Shown here piece by piece: positions 16,087-25,065 of a stretch of DNA of 64,000 nt. The stretch lies in NCBI RefSeq assembly GCF_900626145.1, contig NZ_LR130817.1:1741130-1805129 (forward strand), read 5' to 3'. A program made the position numbers and the translations under genes. Source of the stretch: Intestinimonas timonensis (GTDB lineage: Bacteria; Bacillota; Clostridia; Oscillospirales; Oscillospiraceae). The notes beneath the pieces were generated by a model. That model was not told where the DNA came from. It did no database searches and was given only the letters and a program-made list of their open reading frames with translations. Every line of letters begins with the position of its first letter. Position 1 is the stretch's first letter.

Positions 16087-16623
16087 GTGATAATTCGCTC
16101 CGAGGAAATATACAAAAAGGCGAACAGCATTGTCAAAAGCTGTGGAACAAGAGATACCTTGAAGATTGCCCGTGAGCTGGGCATTCATCTCCATTTTCTT
16201 GACAATCTGAACGATCTGCTCGGAATGTACACCTACCGCCATAAAGAGCGGCATATTCTTCTGAACTCCAACATGGAGTATCTGATCATGCAAATGGTTT
16301 GCGGTCACGAGATCGGGCATGATACCTTTCACCGTGATCTTGCCAAAGGAAACGAACCGCTCCCGGAGTTCGTGCTGTTCGATATGCGCACAAAACACGA
16401 ATATGAGGCGAATGCGTTTGCCTCACACCTGATCATTGACGATGATGAGCTGATTGACCTGATGAAGCAGGACTACGATGTGGTGCAGCTCTCGGCTGCA
16501 ATGGGAACAAACATCAACCTGATGCTGATCAAGCTCAACGAACTGAACCGCATGGGCTGGCAGCTCAACTTGCCTTATGTACCGCACTCTGACTTCCTGA
16601 AAAATGTCAGACCGGAGGGGTGA
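16087..16623 (+). CDS. ImmA-type antirepressor protease
   Basis: A 178-residue ImmA/IrrE-family zinc protease with HEIGHD at about residues 81-86 and the EYEANAFASHLI segment downstream, both typical. GTG start with a purine-rich GGGGTGAAGG ahead. It directly follows the XRE gene, as immA follows immR in ICEBs1, where the protease cleaves the repressor and induces the element. The same function is inferred here. Confidence 0.85.
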   Translation: MIIRSEEIYKKANSIVKSCGTRDTLKIARELGIHLHFLDNLNDLLGMYTYRHKERHILLNSNMEYLIMQMVCGHEIGHDTFHRDLAKGNEPLPEFVLFDMRTKHEYEANAFASHLIIDDDELIDLMKQDYDVVQLSAAMGTNINLMLIKLNELNRMGWQLNLPYVPHSDFLKNVRPEG

Positions 16624-16647
16624 ATGAGGATGAAGGATAGTAATTAG

Positions 16648-17472
16648 ATGCACAACGACGACTATAAAGAAGCCCTTTTCTATGCCGCTTCCATCTTTAA
16701 CGAACGCTTGGGGGCAGAGTTCAGTGAGGACAACCTTGTACTGCGCTGCTTTCAGACGGAAAACCAGCAGGAAGTCTTTGAGCAGTTCTGCAAGCAGTAT
16801 TTTCCTGACCGGCTGGAAGACCGATATACAGAGGACGGCTATTTTGACTTTCACGCTTCCGCTTTCGTTGGCAAAGAAGACGGCGTGGACGGGATCCTGC
16901 TGCGGACAGACATAGCGCGTCATCCGGCAGAGTTGAAGCACATTCTTCTGCATGAGCTGGCGCATATCTTCTGCACCCGCAACGAGATTGACGGAGATAA
17001 TTTCTTTGAGCGATACTGCATGGACGATACCATCAGCCGCGAAGAGGACGGAACCATTAACGCCGGTTATGCGGTCTGGCGGGAACTGATTGCGGAGCTG
17101 ATTGCATTTGAGCTGGATGACAACTGCGATGTAGTTCCGCTTCGACGCAAGAAAGACCTACTCAGCTATTACGAAGGAGAACTCCTGACCGGCAACGGAA
17201 AAATGGGCGCCAGCATGATTCTCTGTGAGGCAATGACCAGTGCTGAGGGCGAAGCGTCTATGACATGGGACGCTGCCAAAAGCAAGTTTACGCGGTTCAA
17301 GCCCTTTGATGATCCACTGTACAGGGACTTGCTGGAACTGGTTTTTACACACGTTAGAGAATACTTTATCGTGATCGACCGCGACTTTATCTATGAAATT
17401 GGAGTGTTATATCTGACCATTGCCGCGCAAGCGATGATTGCGTCCCTAAAGAACAGATTTCAGGAAGAATAG
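16648..17472 (+). CDS. Putative HExxH metallopeptidase, unknown family
   Basis: A 274-residue soluble protein with a clear zinc-protease motif HILLHELAHIF (about residues 104-114) and acidic surroundings. No signal peptide. I do not recognise the family; it is longer than and different from the two ImmA/IrrE proteins nearby. It follows the immA-like gene by 24 bases in the same transcript. It may act on a repressor, a host protein or be an anti-defence protein. Its C-terminus carries a hydrophobic stretch (EIGVLYLTIAAQAMIASL). Confidence 0.6.
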   Translation: MHNDDYKEALFYAASIFNERLGAEFSEDNLVLRCFQTENQQEVFEQFCKQYFPDRLEDRYTEDGYFDFHASAFVGKEDGVDGILLRTDIARHPAELKHILLHELAHIFCTRNEIDGDNFFERYCMDDTISREEDGTINAGYAVWRELIAELIAFELDDNCDVVPLRRKKDLLSYYEGELLTGNGKMGASMILCEAMTSAEGEASMTWDAAKSKFTRFKPFDDPLYRDLLELVFTHVREYFIVIDRDFIYEIGVLYLTIAAQAMIASLKNRFQEE

Positions 17473-17505
17473 ACAGACCGATAGAGAGAAAGGACGGGCA
17501 ATGAT

Positions 17506-17811
17506 ATGAAATACAAGCTGTTTCGCTCCCCCGGTAATCTGGACAAGGCAATCCGGAAGCACGAGCTGGTTGCCGTGGAGACCGGCAAGAACATTGATGA
17601 TGTGGCAGACGCGCTTATCCGTGCCGTTCGGGATGATCTTGCGGAAATGCCGGAGTATGCGCACTGCGAAACCGCTGCGTATGCACCGGAGCCGGTTCAG
17701 GAGCATCGCCGCGTAAGACGCTATCAGTATGAGATGATGGGTGTTGTTTACCCGCAGTATGCGGAGAAGAATATCCTGATTGATTATGGCGTGATTGAAG
17801 AGGCGGAGTAA
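17506..17811 (+). CDS. Hypothetical protein
   Basis: A 101-residue soluble protein, N-terminus MKYKLFRSPGNLDKAIRKHE. An alpha-helical N-terminal half, then an Arg-rich turn and an aromatic C-terminus. No motif recognised. A good AAAGGA precedes the ATG, and its stop overlaps the next start (TAATG), so it is part of the long plus-strand operon. Confidence 0.6.
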   Translation: MKYKLFRSPGNLDKAIRKHELVAVETGKNIDDVADALIRAVRDDLAEMPEYAHCETAAYAPEPVQEHRRVRRYQYEMMGVVYPQYAEKNILIDYGVIEEAE

Positions 17812-18497
17812 TGTCAAAGAGATATGCCAGACAACTACATAGTGCAGATGGTTTGATTGCCGCCGTCGAACAATACGGCTTTCTGCCCTTCTTTCGGAAC
17901 GAGATTCACGGCTTCTCCATCGAGGAACTTTGCCCACCTGAGTTATGGTTTGCGGATGATGTAGATGGTCCGTGGGAATGGAAAGGACCGGCTGCGCGGA
18001 GCGGCAAATGTCTTTACGGCAAACTTTTCAACAAGAAGGCTGGATTTGTGAGTCGGGAGTGGATTCCGGACTTTGCGAACTTCCGGCGTGACGGCTATGA
18101 CTTTGACGCCCGTTGGGATGACGGCTTGGCGTCCTACAAGGACAAGGAGCTTTATGAAGCCATAGCCGGTGAAGGCAGGATGCTTTCCAAACGGCTGAAA
18201 GAGGCTCTGAACTACCGCAAGGGCGGCAACACCGGTTTTGAGACGTGCATCACGCGGCTGCAAATGCAGAGCTATGTCTGCATCGCGGATTTCGTCTATA
18301 TGCAGGACAGATACGGAAGACCTTATGGCTGGGGTGTCGCAGAGTATGCGACGCCGGAAGAACTTTTCGGGTACGACCTTATCACATCTGCCTATCAGCG
18401 AGACCCGCAGGAATCCAAAGAACGCATTCTAAAACATCTGCAATCACGTCTGCCTAACGCGACCGAAATGCAGCTTGAGAAAATCATAAAGGGGTAA
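17811..18497 (+). CDS. AlkZ-related protein
   Basis: A 228-residue protein with the pattern PWEWKGPAARSGKCLYGKLF ... GFVSREWIPDFANFRR, which I associate with small proteins annotated as AlkZ-related (winged-helix DNA glycosylase relatives). An alpha-helical C-terminus contains LEKIIKG. The function of this subgroup is not established; a DNA-repair or DNA-binding role is only suggested. Start overlaps the stop of the previous gene. Confidence 0.5.
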   Translation: MSKRYARQLHSADGLIAAVEQYGFLPFFRNEIHGFSIEELCPPELWFADDVDGPWEWKGPAARSGKCLYGKLFNKKAGFVSREWIPDFANFRRDGYDFDARWDDGLASYKDKELYEAIAGEGRMLSKRLKEALNYRKGGNTGFETCITRLQMQSYVCIADFVYMQDRYGRPYGWGVAEYATPEELFGYDLITSAYQRDPQESKERILKHLQSRLPNATEMQLEKIIKG

Positions 18498-18501
18498 CGC
18501 A

Positions 18502-19233
18502 ATGGACGATATTATCTTTGAGAAGGATTACCGGGAAACCGAGTCTGCCGAATACGATAAATGGTGCGATGAGGTGTTTGACCGCGCAGTTAATTGTGGT
18601 ATGCTGAAAGCGTACTCCGAAGCAATGGACAAGATACCAAAGATCATTGTACCGGAGGACAAGAAGAACTACGAGTATCTTCTGGAACGCTGTGATGCGT
18701 TTGTCAAGCAACACCGCGGGTATATCAAGGGAATCGTGGACTATCATCGTTGGCACGCGGAAATCAATATGTTTCTTCCGTTTGCGGAGTTCGATGACTC
18801 AGAAGACCTTGCATTTTTGAAAGAAATTGCAGAAAAATCGCAAACCGTCTGCTTCTCCCCGGACGAAGAAGGTGGCATTCGCGTTCATATTTTTATCAAC
18901 TACTTTGAAGAATTGATGTCAGCCGAACACAAGTCATACATCGAATACGATGCTATTATGCAGGACAAGAAACTATCTGAGTTACTTGGCATACCGGAGC
19001 TTTCTGACGAGGAAAAAGAACTCGCCCTGAAAATGAAGGGCATACTTGACCGCATTGATGATGAAACAAGGATTGACCGTACCACGGCTTTTCGAGCCGT
19101 GCTTGATAAGATGACAAAAGAGCCGGAAGAAAACTGGTCGCTTCATTATATGGCAACATTGCTGGAAGCTCTGCTATACTTCATGCTGAATGAAGGAAAT
19201 GAAAAGATTGATGAGGAAGAACACAATGAGTAA
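18502..19233 (+). CDS. Hypothetical acidic protein
   Basis: A 243-residue soluble, acidic, mostly helical protein (MDDIIFEKDYRETESAEYDKW). No recognisable catalytic motif, signal or membrane segment. Sits 4 bases after the AlkZ-related gene and overlaps the flavodoxin gene by 8 bases, so it is translated with them. Confidence 0.55.
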   Translation: MDDIIFEKDYRETESAEYDKWCDEVFDRAVNCGMLKAYSEAMDKIPKIIVPEDKKNYEYLLERCDAFVKQHRGYIKGIVDYHRWHAEINMFLPFAEFDDSEDLAFLKEIAEKSQTVCFSPDEEGGIRVHIFINYFEELMSAEHKSYIEYDAIMQDKKLSELLGIPELSDEEKELALKMKGILDRIDDETRIDRTTAFRAVLDKMTKEPEENWSLHYMATLLEALLYFMLNEGNEKIDEEEHNE

Positions 19234-19705
19234 GAAACTTGTAGCGTATTTTTCTGCGTCCGGCGTGACCGCAAAGGTTGCCGAGACGCTGGCAGAGGCA
19301 ATCGGCGCGGACATCTTTGAGATTGAGCCGAAAGTGCCTTATACGGAAGCCGATCTGAACTGGATGGACAAGAAAGCCCGCAGCACGATTGAGATGAACG
19401 ATCCTGTTTCCCGTCCAGAGATTGCCATAAAGCGGGACAACATGAAGGACTACGACACAATTTTTGTGGGCTTCCCGATCTGGTGGTACGTTGCGCCGAC
19501 GATTATCAATACGTTCCTTGAGAGCTATGATATGACCGGCAAGACGATCATCCCGTTTGCAACCTCCGGAGGAAGCGACATTGGCAAGACGAACGAACGC
19601 CTTGCGCCGAGCTGCAAAGGCGCAAAGCTGATGGACGGCAAGGTTTTCAAGGGCTGCGTCGGGCATCAGGAGCTTGCGGCGTGGGTTGAAGGACTTGGAC
19701 TTTAA
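19226..19705 (+). CDS. Flavodoxin
   Basis: A 159-residue flavodoxin-like protein. The FMN phosphate loop is SASGVTAKVAETLAEAIGAD (about residues 9-28), followed by GFPIWWYVAPTIINTFLE, typical of the family 4 flavodoxins common in gut Clostridia. The start at 19226 follows the overlap with the previous gene; a longer upstream frame is rejected. It is probably a metabolic or redox cargo gene, out of keeping with its regulatory neighbours. Confidence 0.85.
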   Translation: MSKKLVAYFSASGVTAKVAETLAEAIGADIFEIEPKVPYTEADLNWMDKKARSTIEMNDPVSRPEIAIKRDNMKDYDTIFVGFPIWWYVAPTIINTFLESYDMTGKTIIPFATSGGSDIGKTNERLAPSCKGAKLMDGKVFKGCVGHQELAAWVEGLGL

Positions 19706-19739
19706 GGGGCAGACAAATCGGAAGTTGTGGAGGTGCTTT

Positions 19740-20159
19740 ATGAACGAGAGAGAAAAAATTATCCGATTATGGTTTGATATGTGGATTAAGAAAGCAGATT
19801 TAGGAATTGACAATATTTTTACAGATGATGTTGTATATACTGAGAGTTGGAGTCCTAAATATGAAAACCGCAAAGCGGTAAAGCACTGGTTTGACGAATG
19901 GAATACACGCGGAAGTGTTCTTGTCTGGGAGATTAAGCAATTTTTTCATCAAGGCAATCAAACAATCGTGGAGTGGTATTTTAAAAACAAAATGAATAAT
20001 GGAAATGTTGAAGAATTTGACGGAATATCTTTAATTGTATGGACACAGGATAACAAAATAAAATCATTAAAAGAGTTTGGTTGCAATCTTCATAATTACA
20101 ATCCATATCGAGATAGTGATATTCCCGTATTTCGAGAAGAAAAAGCAAATTGGTTTTGA
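19740..20159 (+). CDS. NTF2/SnoaL-like protein
   Basis: A 139-residue protein (MNEREKIIRLWFDMW ... DDVVYTESWSPKYENRKAV ... FDGISLIVWTQDNKI) with the fold pattern of SnoaL/NTF2-like proteins, which bind small ligands or act as isomerases. GGAGGTGCTTT precedes the ATG at 19740. It is clearly more AT-rich than the genes around it, which suggests a separate origin. The flavodoxin-SnoaL pairing is seen in other gut Firmicutes. Confidence 0.65.
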   Translation: MNEREKIIRLWFDMWIKKADLGIDNIFTDDVVYTESWSPKYENRKAVKHWFDEWNTRGSVLVWEIKQFFHQGNQTIVEWYFKNKMNNGNVEEFDGISLIVWTQDNKIKSLKEFGCNLHNYNPYRDSDIPVFREEKANWF

Positions 20160-20203
20160 GAGGACTATAAATTCCAGTTTAACGAACAGGAGATGATGAT
20201 CGC

Positions 20204-20413
20204 ATGAAAATCCTACATGAACTTTCTTGGCTATGGGAAACGCTGGGCATTGCGCTTGTTGCTGCGGCTGTCTGCATGGCTTGCGCTGCGCTGATTGGCA
20301 AGGCAGCGAAGAAGAAGCTCGACAAAAAGGTGTTGGCGGTCGTAGGGGCAGCGGCATTTGTGGGCGCGATTCTGGCGGTCATTCTGATCGCCCGGACACC
20401 GATGCCGCTTTGA
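20204..20413 (+). CDS. Small membrane protein
   Basis: A 69-residue protein with two predicted membrane helices (about residues 11-33 and 44-63) separated by a basic cytoplasmic turn ([10 protein letters not shown]). ATG preceded by AACAGGAGATGATGATCGC. Function unknown. Confidence 0.55.
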   Translation: MKILHELSWLWETLGIALVAAAVCMACAALIGKAAKKKLDKKVLAVVGAAAFVGAILAVILIARTPMPL

Positions 20414-20432
20414 TAGGACGGAGGATAGAATA

Positions 20433-21476
20433 ATGCCGCTTCAAATTGTCAGAAATGACATCACAAAAATGAATGTGGACGCCATCGTCAACGCTGCCAA
20501 CGAGTCGCTGCTGGGTGGCGGCGGTGTGGACGGCTGCATTCATCGTGCCGCAGGACCGGAGCTGCTGGTGGAATGTGAAACGCTCCACGGCTGCAAAACC
20601 GGGAGCGCAAAAATCACGAAGGGCTATAAGCTGCCCTGCAAATATGTCATTCATGCTGTCGGTCCGCGCTGGTATGACGGGCGGCATGGTGAGCGCGAAC
20701 GGCTGATCTCATGCTATCGGACTTCGCTCATGCTGGCGAAAGAATACGGCTGCGAATCGGTTGCGTTCCCTCTGATTTCCTCCGGCATTTTCGGCTATCC
20801 GAAGGATCAGGCTCTCAAAGTGGCGATTGACACCATTAGCAGTTTCCTTCTCGAAAACGAAATGACGGTGTACATCGTCATTTTTGACCGCAAAACCTAT
20901 CAGATCAGCGGCAAGCTGTTTGCCGATATTGCAGCGTACATAGATGACCGCTGTGTGGACGAGCATACTGATAATCGTTCCGAGCGTCTGCGCAGGATGA
21001 ACGCCTTCCGGATGGAAGAACCCATGCCTTGCGAGGCATCCGTTTGTGAAGAGGCAATCGAACAGCTCATGCCTCCCGTCTCTGCGGCGGCTGCCCCCAA
21101 AAAGGCGGCAACCCTTGATGACGCGCTGGGACAGATCGACGAGAGTTTTTCCGAGATGCTTCTGCGAAAGATTGATGAGCGCGGCATGACGGACGCGCAG
21201 TGCTATAAGAAGGCGAATATTGACCGGAAGCTCTTCTCGAAGATCCGCTCGGACAAGTCTTATAAGCCCTCCAAGCCCACGGTCATTGCGTTTGCCATTG
21301 CCCTTGAGCTGCCGCTTGTTGAAATGAAGGATATGCTCATGAAGGCTGGCTTTGCGCTCTCCCACTCCAACAAGTTTGACGTCATCGTGGAGTATTTCGT
21401 GGAGCATGGGAACTATAATGTCTTTGAGATCAACGAGGCTCTGTTTGCCTTCGACCAAAGTTTAATAGGAGCATAA
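20433..21476 (+). CDS. Macrodomain protein with C-terminal HTH-like domain
   Basis: A 347-residue two-part protein. Residues 1-170 are an ADP-ribose-binding macrodomain ([27 protein letters not shown]), of the O-acetyl-ADP-ribose/ADP-ribosyl hydrolase type. A linker with Ala/Pro ([12 protein letters not shown]) leads to residues 235-345, a helical domain resembling an XRE-like DNA-binding fold ([20 protein letters not shown], then [17 protein letters not shown]). It could remove ADP-ribose from a target and also regulate genes. This domain pair also occurs in other Clostridia. It stands 19 bases after the small membrane protein gene. Confidence 0.75.
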   Translation: MPLQIVRNDITKMNVDAIVNAANESLLGGGGVDGCIHRAAGPELLVECETLHGCKTGSAKITKGYKLPCKYVIHAVGPRWYDGRHGERERLISCYRTSLMLAKEYGCESVAFPLISSGIFGYPKDQALKVAIDTISSFLLENEMTVYIVIFDRKTYQISGKLFADIAAYIDDRCVDEHTDNRSERLRRMNAFRMEEPMPCEASVCEEAIEQLMPPVSAAAAPKKAATLDDALGQIDESFSEMLLRKIDERGMTDAQCYKKANIDRKLFSKIRSDKSYKPSKPTVIAFAIALELPLVEMKDMLMKAGFALSHSNKFDVIVEYFVEHGNYNVFEINEALFAFDQSLIGA

Positions 21477-21481
21477 GGTCT

Positions 21482-23014
21482 ATGGATAAAGTGTTTCAGA
21501 AATTTTTGCGAAGTGGTATTGACCTTTCGCCCGTAGGGGTGGAGCGTCGTGAAGATAACAACCCATACTTTTGCACGCCAAAAGGTGCATCTATTTTTGG
21601 CTGGGCGGGTGTGGACGGCATCCACTTCTGCTTTGTTCGAGACTTTGGCGGTATGGTATTTTCCGTCAGTCCCATGAACTCGGCTCCGGATTTTGTTCAT
21701 CCGCTGGCAAACGATTTTGAAGACTTTCTGAGGTTGCTCCTTGCTTGCAGTGATTCGGCAGCGCTGGAACAGGCGTGGATGTGGGATAAAGCCCAGTTTG
21801 AAGCCTTTTTGCAGGACAACCCTCCAACGCAGGATCAGCAAAGAACGCTATCAGAGCTTGCTGAGAAAATGAAATTGACGCCTATGGAACAGCCGTGGGT
21901 ATACATCAAAAAGCTGCAAGCATCTTTTGATTATAGTAAGATCAAGTACACCGAGGACTATTATGATGTTGATATGAACCCAGAAGCAGAACCGACCATG
22001 CCTGAGTGGAAGGTCTACTTTGAGGGAAACTTCTGGGGACATTCGGGAAAAGACCATGCCGGAACGGAAATCCGGTTGAATAAGCAATTTGACTGGGCGA
22101 GGCATCATTGGGTTATTCCTGCGGCGTATTCTTGCAGCAAGGGACTCGTCATGGACTTTTGTATGCGTACCCCGGAAGAAGACATTCGCAAGTTCATAAC
22201 TAAATGGGATTTACACCCCGAAAACGACTCCTGCGAATACTTCACGCAGGAGCAGCAAATGCAGATAGATTTAGACAATCCACTTTGCCTTGACTTTATT
22301 CCTCGTTTGGAATTGAACGGGAAAACAATGCTGACCTCCCACGGCTGTTCCGTGGTCTTTAATCCATGTTTGCCAGACGGGGTGATCAATGAAGCGGAAG
22401 CAAAGTGGGCATTGGAACACTATGATTTGGATACATCCTATGGATGGATGATTTTTCGGGCAGCTTTTCCGTGGACAAGCAAACGCCGTCCTGAAATAAA
22501 AGCCCTCTCCCTTACAATGGAGCAGCAGTCGTGTCGTGTCCCGGGACCACATTTCAAGGCACACGCTCCCGGTGATTCGTTTTCTTTCCTCCATCCGGTC
22601 AGTGGAAAAAAATACACATTGACTGTACAGGAATTAGAGCAGCAGACAATTTCCGAAAAGCGTTACGGTTCTGACCGCTGGTTTTATCCTACGCATTTTA
22701 CTGCTATGAGCTATACACTTTCTCCTGAACCTGACAGCGATGTTACGATCTGTGATTGCGCTGAGGGGGACAAGCCTTTGGAAATTGCGCCATGCTCTGA
22801 CCGCTATGCACCAGAGGCACGAAACGATATTGCTTGTATCGGCATTATCGGCGGAGCGGACGGTCCAATCGCAATCGTGTGTGGAGACAGCTCAAAAGAA
22901 AAACTTCATGCAGTTTGTTCCTCTCTACACTTTGAGCCGGTGGAGGGTGATATTGAATGGCGTATCGTATTCAACATTAAAAGCTCCAATGAAATGTCAT
23001 TAGGGCTGATCTAA
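21482..23014 (+). CDS. Large protein of unknown function with IIGGADGP motif
   Basis: A 510-residue soluble protein. The N-terminus (LSPVGVERREDNNPYFCTP, WAGVDGIHFCFVRDFGGMVF) resembles SMI1/KNR4-like proteins loosely. Near residue 460 is CIGIIGGADGPIAIVCG, a glycine-rich segment otherwise typical of the beta subunit of sodium-translocating decarboxylases; without membrane helices here it cannot have that role. It follows the macrodomain gene by 5 bases. I do not know its function. Confidence 0.5.
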   Translation: MDKVFQKFLRSGIDLSPVGVERREDNNPYFCTPKGASIFGWAGVDGIHFCFVRDFGGMVFSVSPMNSAPDFVHPLANDFEDFLRLLLACSDSAALEQAWMWDKAQFEAFLQDNPPTQDQQRTLSELAEKMKLTPMEQPWVYIKKLQASFDYSKIKYTEDYYDVDMNPEAEPTMPEWKVYFEGNFWGHSGKDHAGTEIRLNKQFDWARHHWVIPAAYSCSKGLVMDFCMRTPEEDIRKFITKWDLHPENDSCEYFTQEQQMQIDLDNPLCLDFIPRLELNGKTMLTSHGCSVVFNPCLPDGVINEAEAKWALEHYDLDTSYGWMIFRAAFPWTSKRRPEIKALSLTMEQQSCRVPGPHFKAHAPGDSFSFLHPVSGKKYTLTVQELEQQTISEKRYGSDRWFYPTHFTAMSYTLSPEPDSDVTICDCAEGDKPLEIAPCSDRYAPEARNDIACIGIIGGADGPIAIVCGDSSKEKLHAVCSSLHFEPVEGDIEWRIVFNIKSSNEMSLGLI

Positions 23015-23036
23015 GAAGAAAGCGGAGGCAAAGAAG

Positions 23037-24545
23037 GTGAAACAACACACTTACATCGCAATCGACCTGAAATCCTTCTACGCCTCCGTGGAGTGCCGGG
23101 AGCGCGGCTTAGATCCTCTGGACACAAATCTCGTCGTTGCGGATGAGAGCCGGACGGACAAGACCATCTGCCTTGCCGTCACGCCCTCCCTCAAAAGCTA
23201 CGGCATTTCCGGACGCGGGCGGCTGTTTGAAGTCAAGCAGCGCGTGAAGGAAGCAAATGCCGGACGGCAGCACGACGCACCGGGACGCAGACTGGAAGGC
23301 TCGTCGCACTTCTTCTCAGAGCTGCAAGCAGATCCGTCTCTGGCGATTGACTTCATCATCGCGCCGCCTCGGATGGCTTACTACATGGAGTACAGCACCC
23401 GCATCTATCAGGTCTACCTCAAGTATATCGCGCCGGAGGACATCGTAGTCTACTCCATCGACGAGGTGTTCATGGACGTGACGGACTACCTGAATACTTA
23501 CAAGCTCTCGGCACATGACCTCGCCATGAAGATCATCCTCGATGTGCTTGAAACAACCGGCATCACAGCAACCGCAGGAATTGGCACGAACCTCTTTCTC
23601 TGCAAAGTGGCAATGGACATTGTAGCGAAGCACATCCCCGCCGACAAAAACGGCGTCCGAATAGCCGAACTGGATGAAATGAAGTTCCGGCGTGAGCTTT
23701 GGGCGCACCAGCCTCTCACGGATTTCTGGCGCGTGGGTCGAGGTATTGCCAAGAAACTTGAGCAGAATGGGATGTTCACAATGGGCGATGTTGCCCTCTG
23801 TTCAGAGCGGAACGAGGACTTGCTTTACAAGCTGTTCGGCAAGAATGCGGAATTGCTCATCGACCATGCGTGGGGCTGGGAGCCTACGACCATTAAAGCA
23901 ATCAAGGCGTACCGCCCCAGCTCCAACAGCCTCAGCTCTGGTCAGGTTTTGCACTGCCCCTATGAGTCGCAAAAGGCGAAGCTTGTTGTGCGGGAAATGA
24001 CGGACTTGCTTGTGCTGGACTTGGTGGACAAGGGGCTTGTCACTGATCAGATGGTTCTCACAGTAGGCTACGACATCGAGAACCTTACCAATCCGGCACG
24101 ACGGGCAAAGTATCACGGCGCGGTGGGGAAAGACCCCTACGGTCGGGAGATTCCCAAACAGGCGCACGGGTCTATCAACCTCGACGGTCACACATCCTCT
24201 ACCCGCAAAATAATGTGTGCTGTGTCAGAGCTGTTTGACCGGATCGTGGACAAGAATCTGCTTGTCCGCCGTATGTATGTTGTGGCAAATCATGTCCTGC
24301 CGGAAGCGGACGCGCCGAAGAAAAATGACGGTGCTGTCCAGCTTGACCTTTTCACTGACTATGCTGCCGAAGAGGAAAAACAGAAAGCCGAGGACGCCGC
24401 CTTGGAACGTGAGCGGAAGATACAAGTCGCCACGCTTGCCATCAAGAAGAAGTATGGAAAGAACGCCATCCTCAAGGCAATGAATCTTGAAGAAGGTGCA
24501 ACCGCGAAAGACCGCAATGCGCAGATTGGAGGGCATAAGGCGTGA
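23037..24545 (+). CDS. Y-family translesion DNA polymerase (UvrX/UmuC-like)
   Basis: A 502-residue Y-family polymerase. DLKSFYASVE (residues 10-19) and YSIDEVFMDV (138-147) supply the metal-binding acidic residues, and a helix-hairpin-helix (RVGRGIAKKLEQNGM) follows. Near residue 440 is QLDLF, a good beta-clamp-binding motif. The GTG start has GCGGAGG upstream. Plasmid and ICE copies of this polymerase are usually SOS-induced and paired with a YolD-like gene, as here. It copies past DNA lesions, possibly during element transfer. Confidence 0.9.
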   Translation: MKQHTYIAIDLKSFYASVECRERGLDPLDTNLVVADESRTDKTICLAVTPSLKSYGISGRGRLFEVKQRVKEANAGRQHDAPGRRLEGSSHFFSELQADPSLAIDFIIAPPRMAYYMEYSTRIYQVYLKYIAPEDIVVYSIDEVFMDVTDYLNTYKLSAHDLAMKIILDVLETTGITATAGIGTNLFLCKVAMDIVAKHIPADKNGVRIAELDEMKFRRELWAHQPLTDFWRVGRGIAKKLEQNGMFTMGDVALCSERNEDLLYKLFGKNAELLIDHAWGWEPTTIKAIKAYRPSSNSLSSGQVLHCPYESQKAKLVVREMTDLLVLDLVDKGLVTDQMVLTVGYDIENLTNPARRAKYHGAVGKDPYGREIPKQAHGSINLDGHTSSTRKIMCAVSELFDRIVDKNLLVRRMYVVANHVLPEADAPKKNDGAVQLDLFTDYAAEEEKQKAEDAALERERKIQVATLAIKKKYGKNAILKAMNLEEGATAKDRNAQIGGHKA

Positions 24546-24964
24546 ACGGAAAATACGACGAGATCATGGGACTTCCTCACCACGTTTCCAAAACGCGACC
24601 ACAAATGCCGATGTCAGATCGTGCAGCGCAGTTTGCGCCCTTTGCCGCCCTCACCGGCTATGATTCTGCAATCAAGGAAACCGGACGTCTGACCGACGAA
24701 AGGATTGAGCTTGATGAGGGAGCCTTGACCGCTTTGAACATGAGGTATCAGCTTCTCATGGATGCCCTTGATGAAGAGCCGGAGGTTGAAATAACCTACT
24801 TCAAACCTGATGAGCGCAAAGCTGGCGGTGAGTATGTAACTGCAACCGGCGCAGTCATAAAGGTTGATGACTTTGAGCGCCTGATTACCATGCAGGACGG
24901 CACGAAGATTCCGATGGATGACATCCTAAGCATTGACGGAGAGCTGTTCTTGTCCTTAGAATAA
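24542..24964 (+). CDS. YolD-like protein
   Basis: A 140-residue protein of the YolD family (MSDRAAQFAPFAALTGYDSA, residues 24-43), the usual partner of UvrX-type polymerases in Bacillus and Clostridia. It is thought to regulate the polymerase, like UmuD, but the mechanism is unknown. The GTG start overlaps the polymerase stop by 4 bases. Confidence 0.8.
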   Translation: MNGKYDEIMGLPHHVSKTRPQMPMSDRAAQFAPFAALTGYDSAIKETGRLTDERIELDEGALTALNMRYQLLMDALDEEPEVEITYFKPDERKAGGEYVTATGAVIKVDDFERLITMQDGTKIPMDDILSIDGELFLSLE

Positions 24965-25065
24965 TGTCGCTTGCCATGCGACCAAATGAAGTGAATACCG
25001 AAGTACAATATGACTGTAAGGTGAGACACCAAGCAGTCATATTTTTATATACGGAGGTACAAAAC

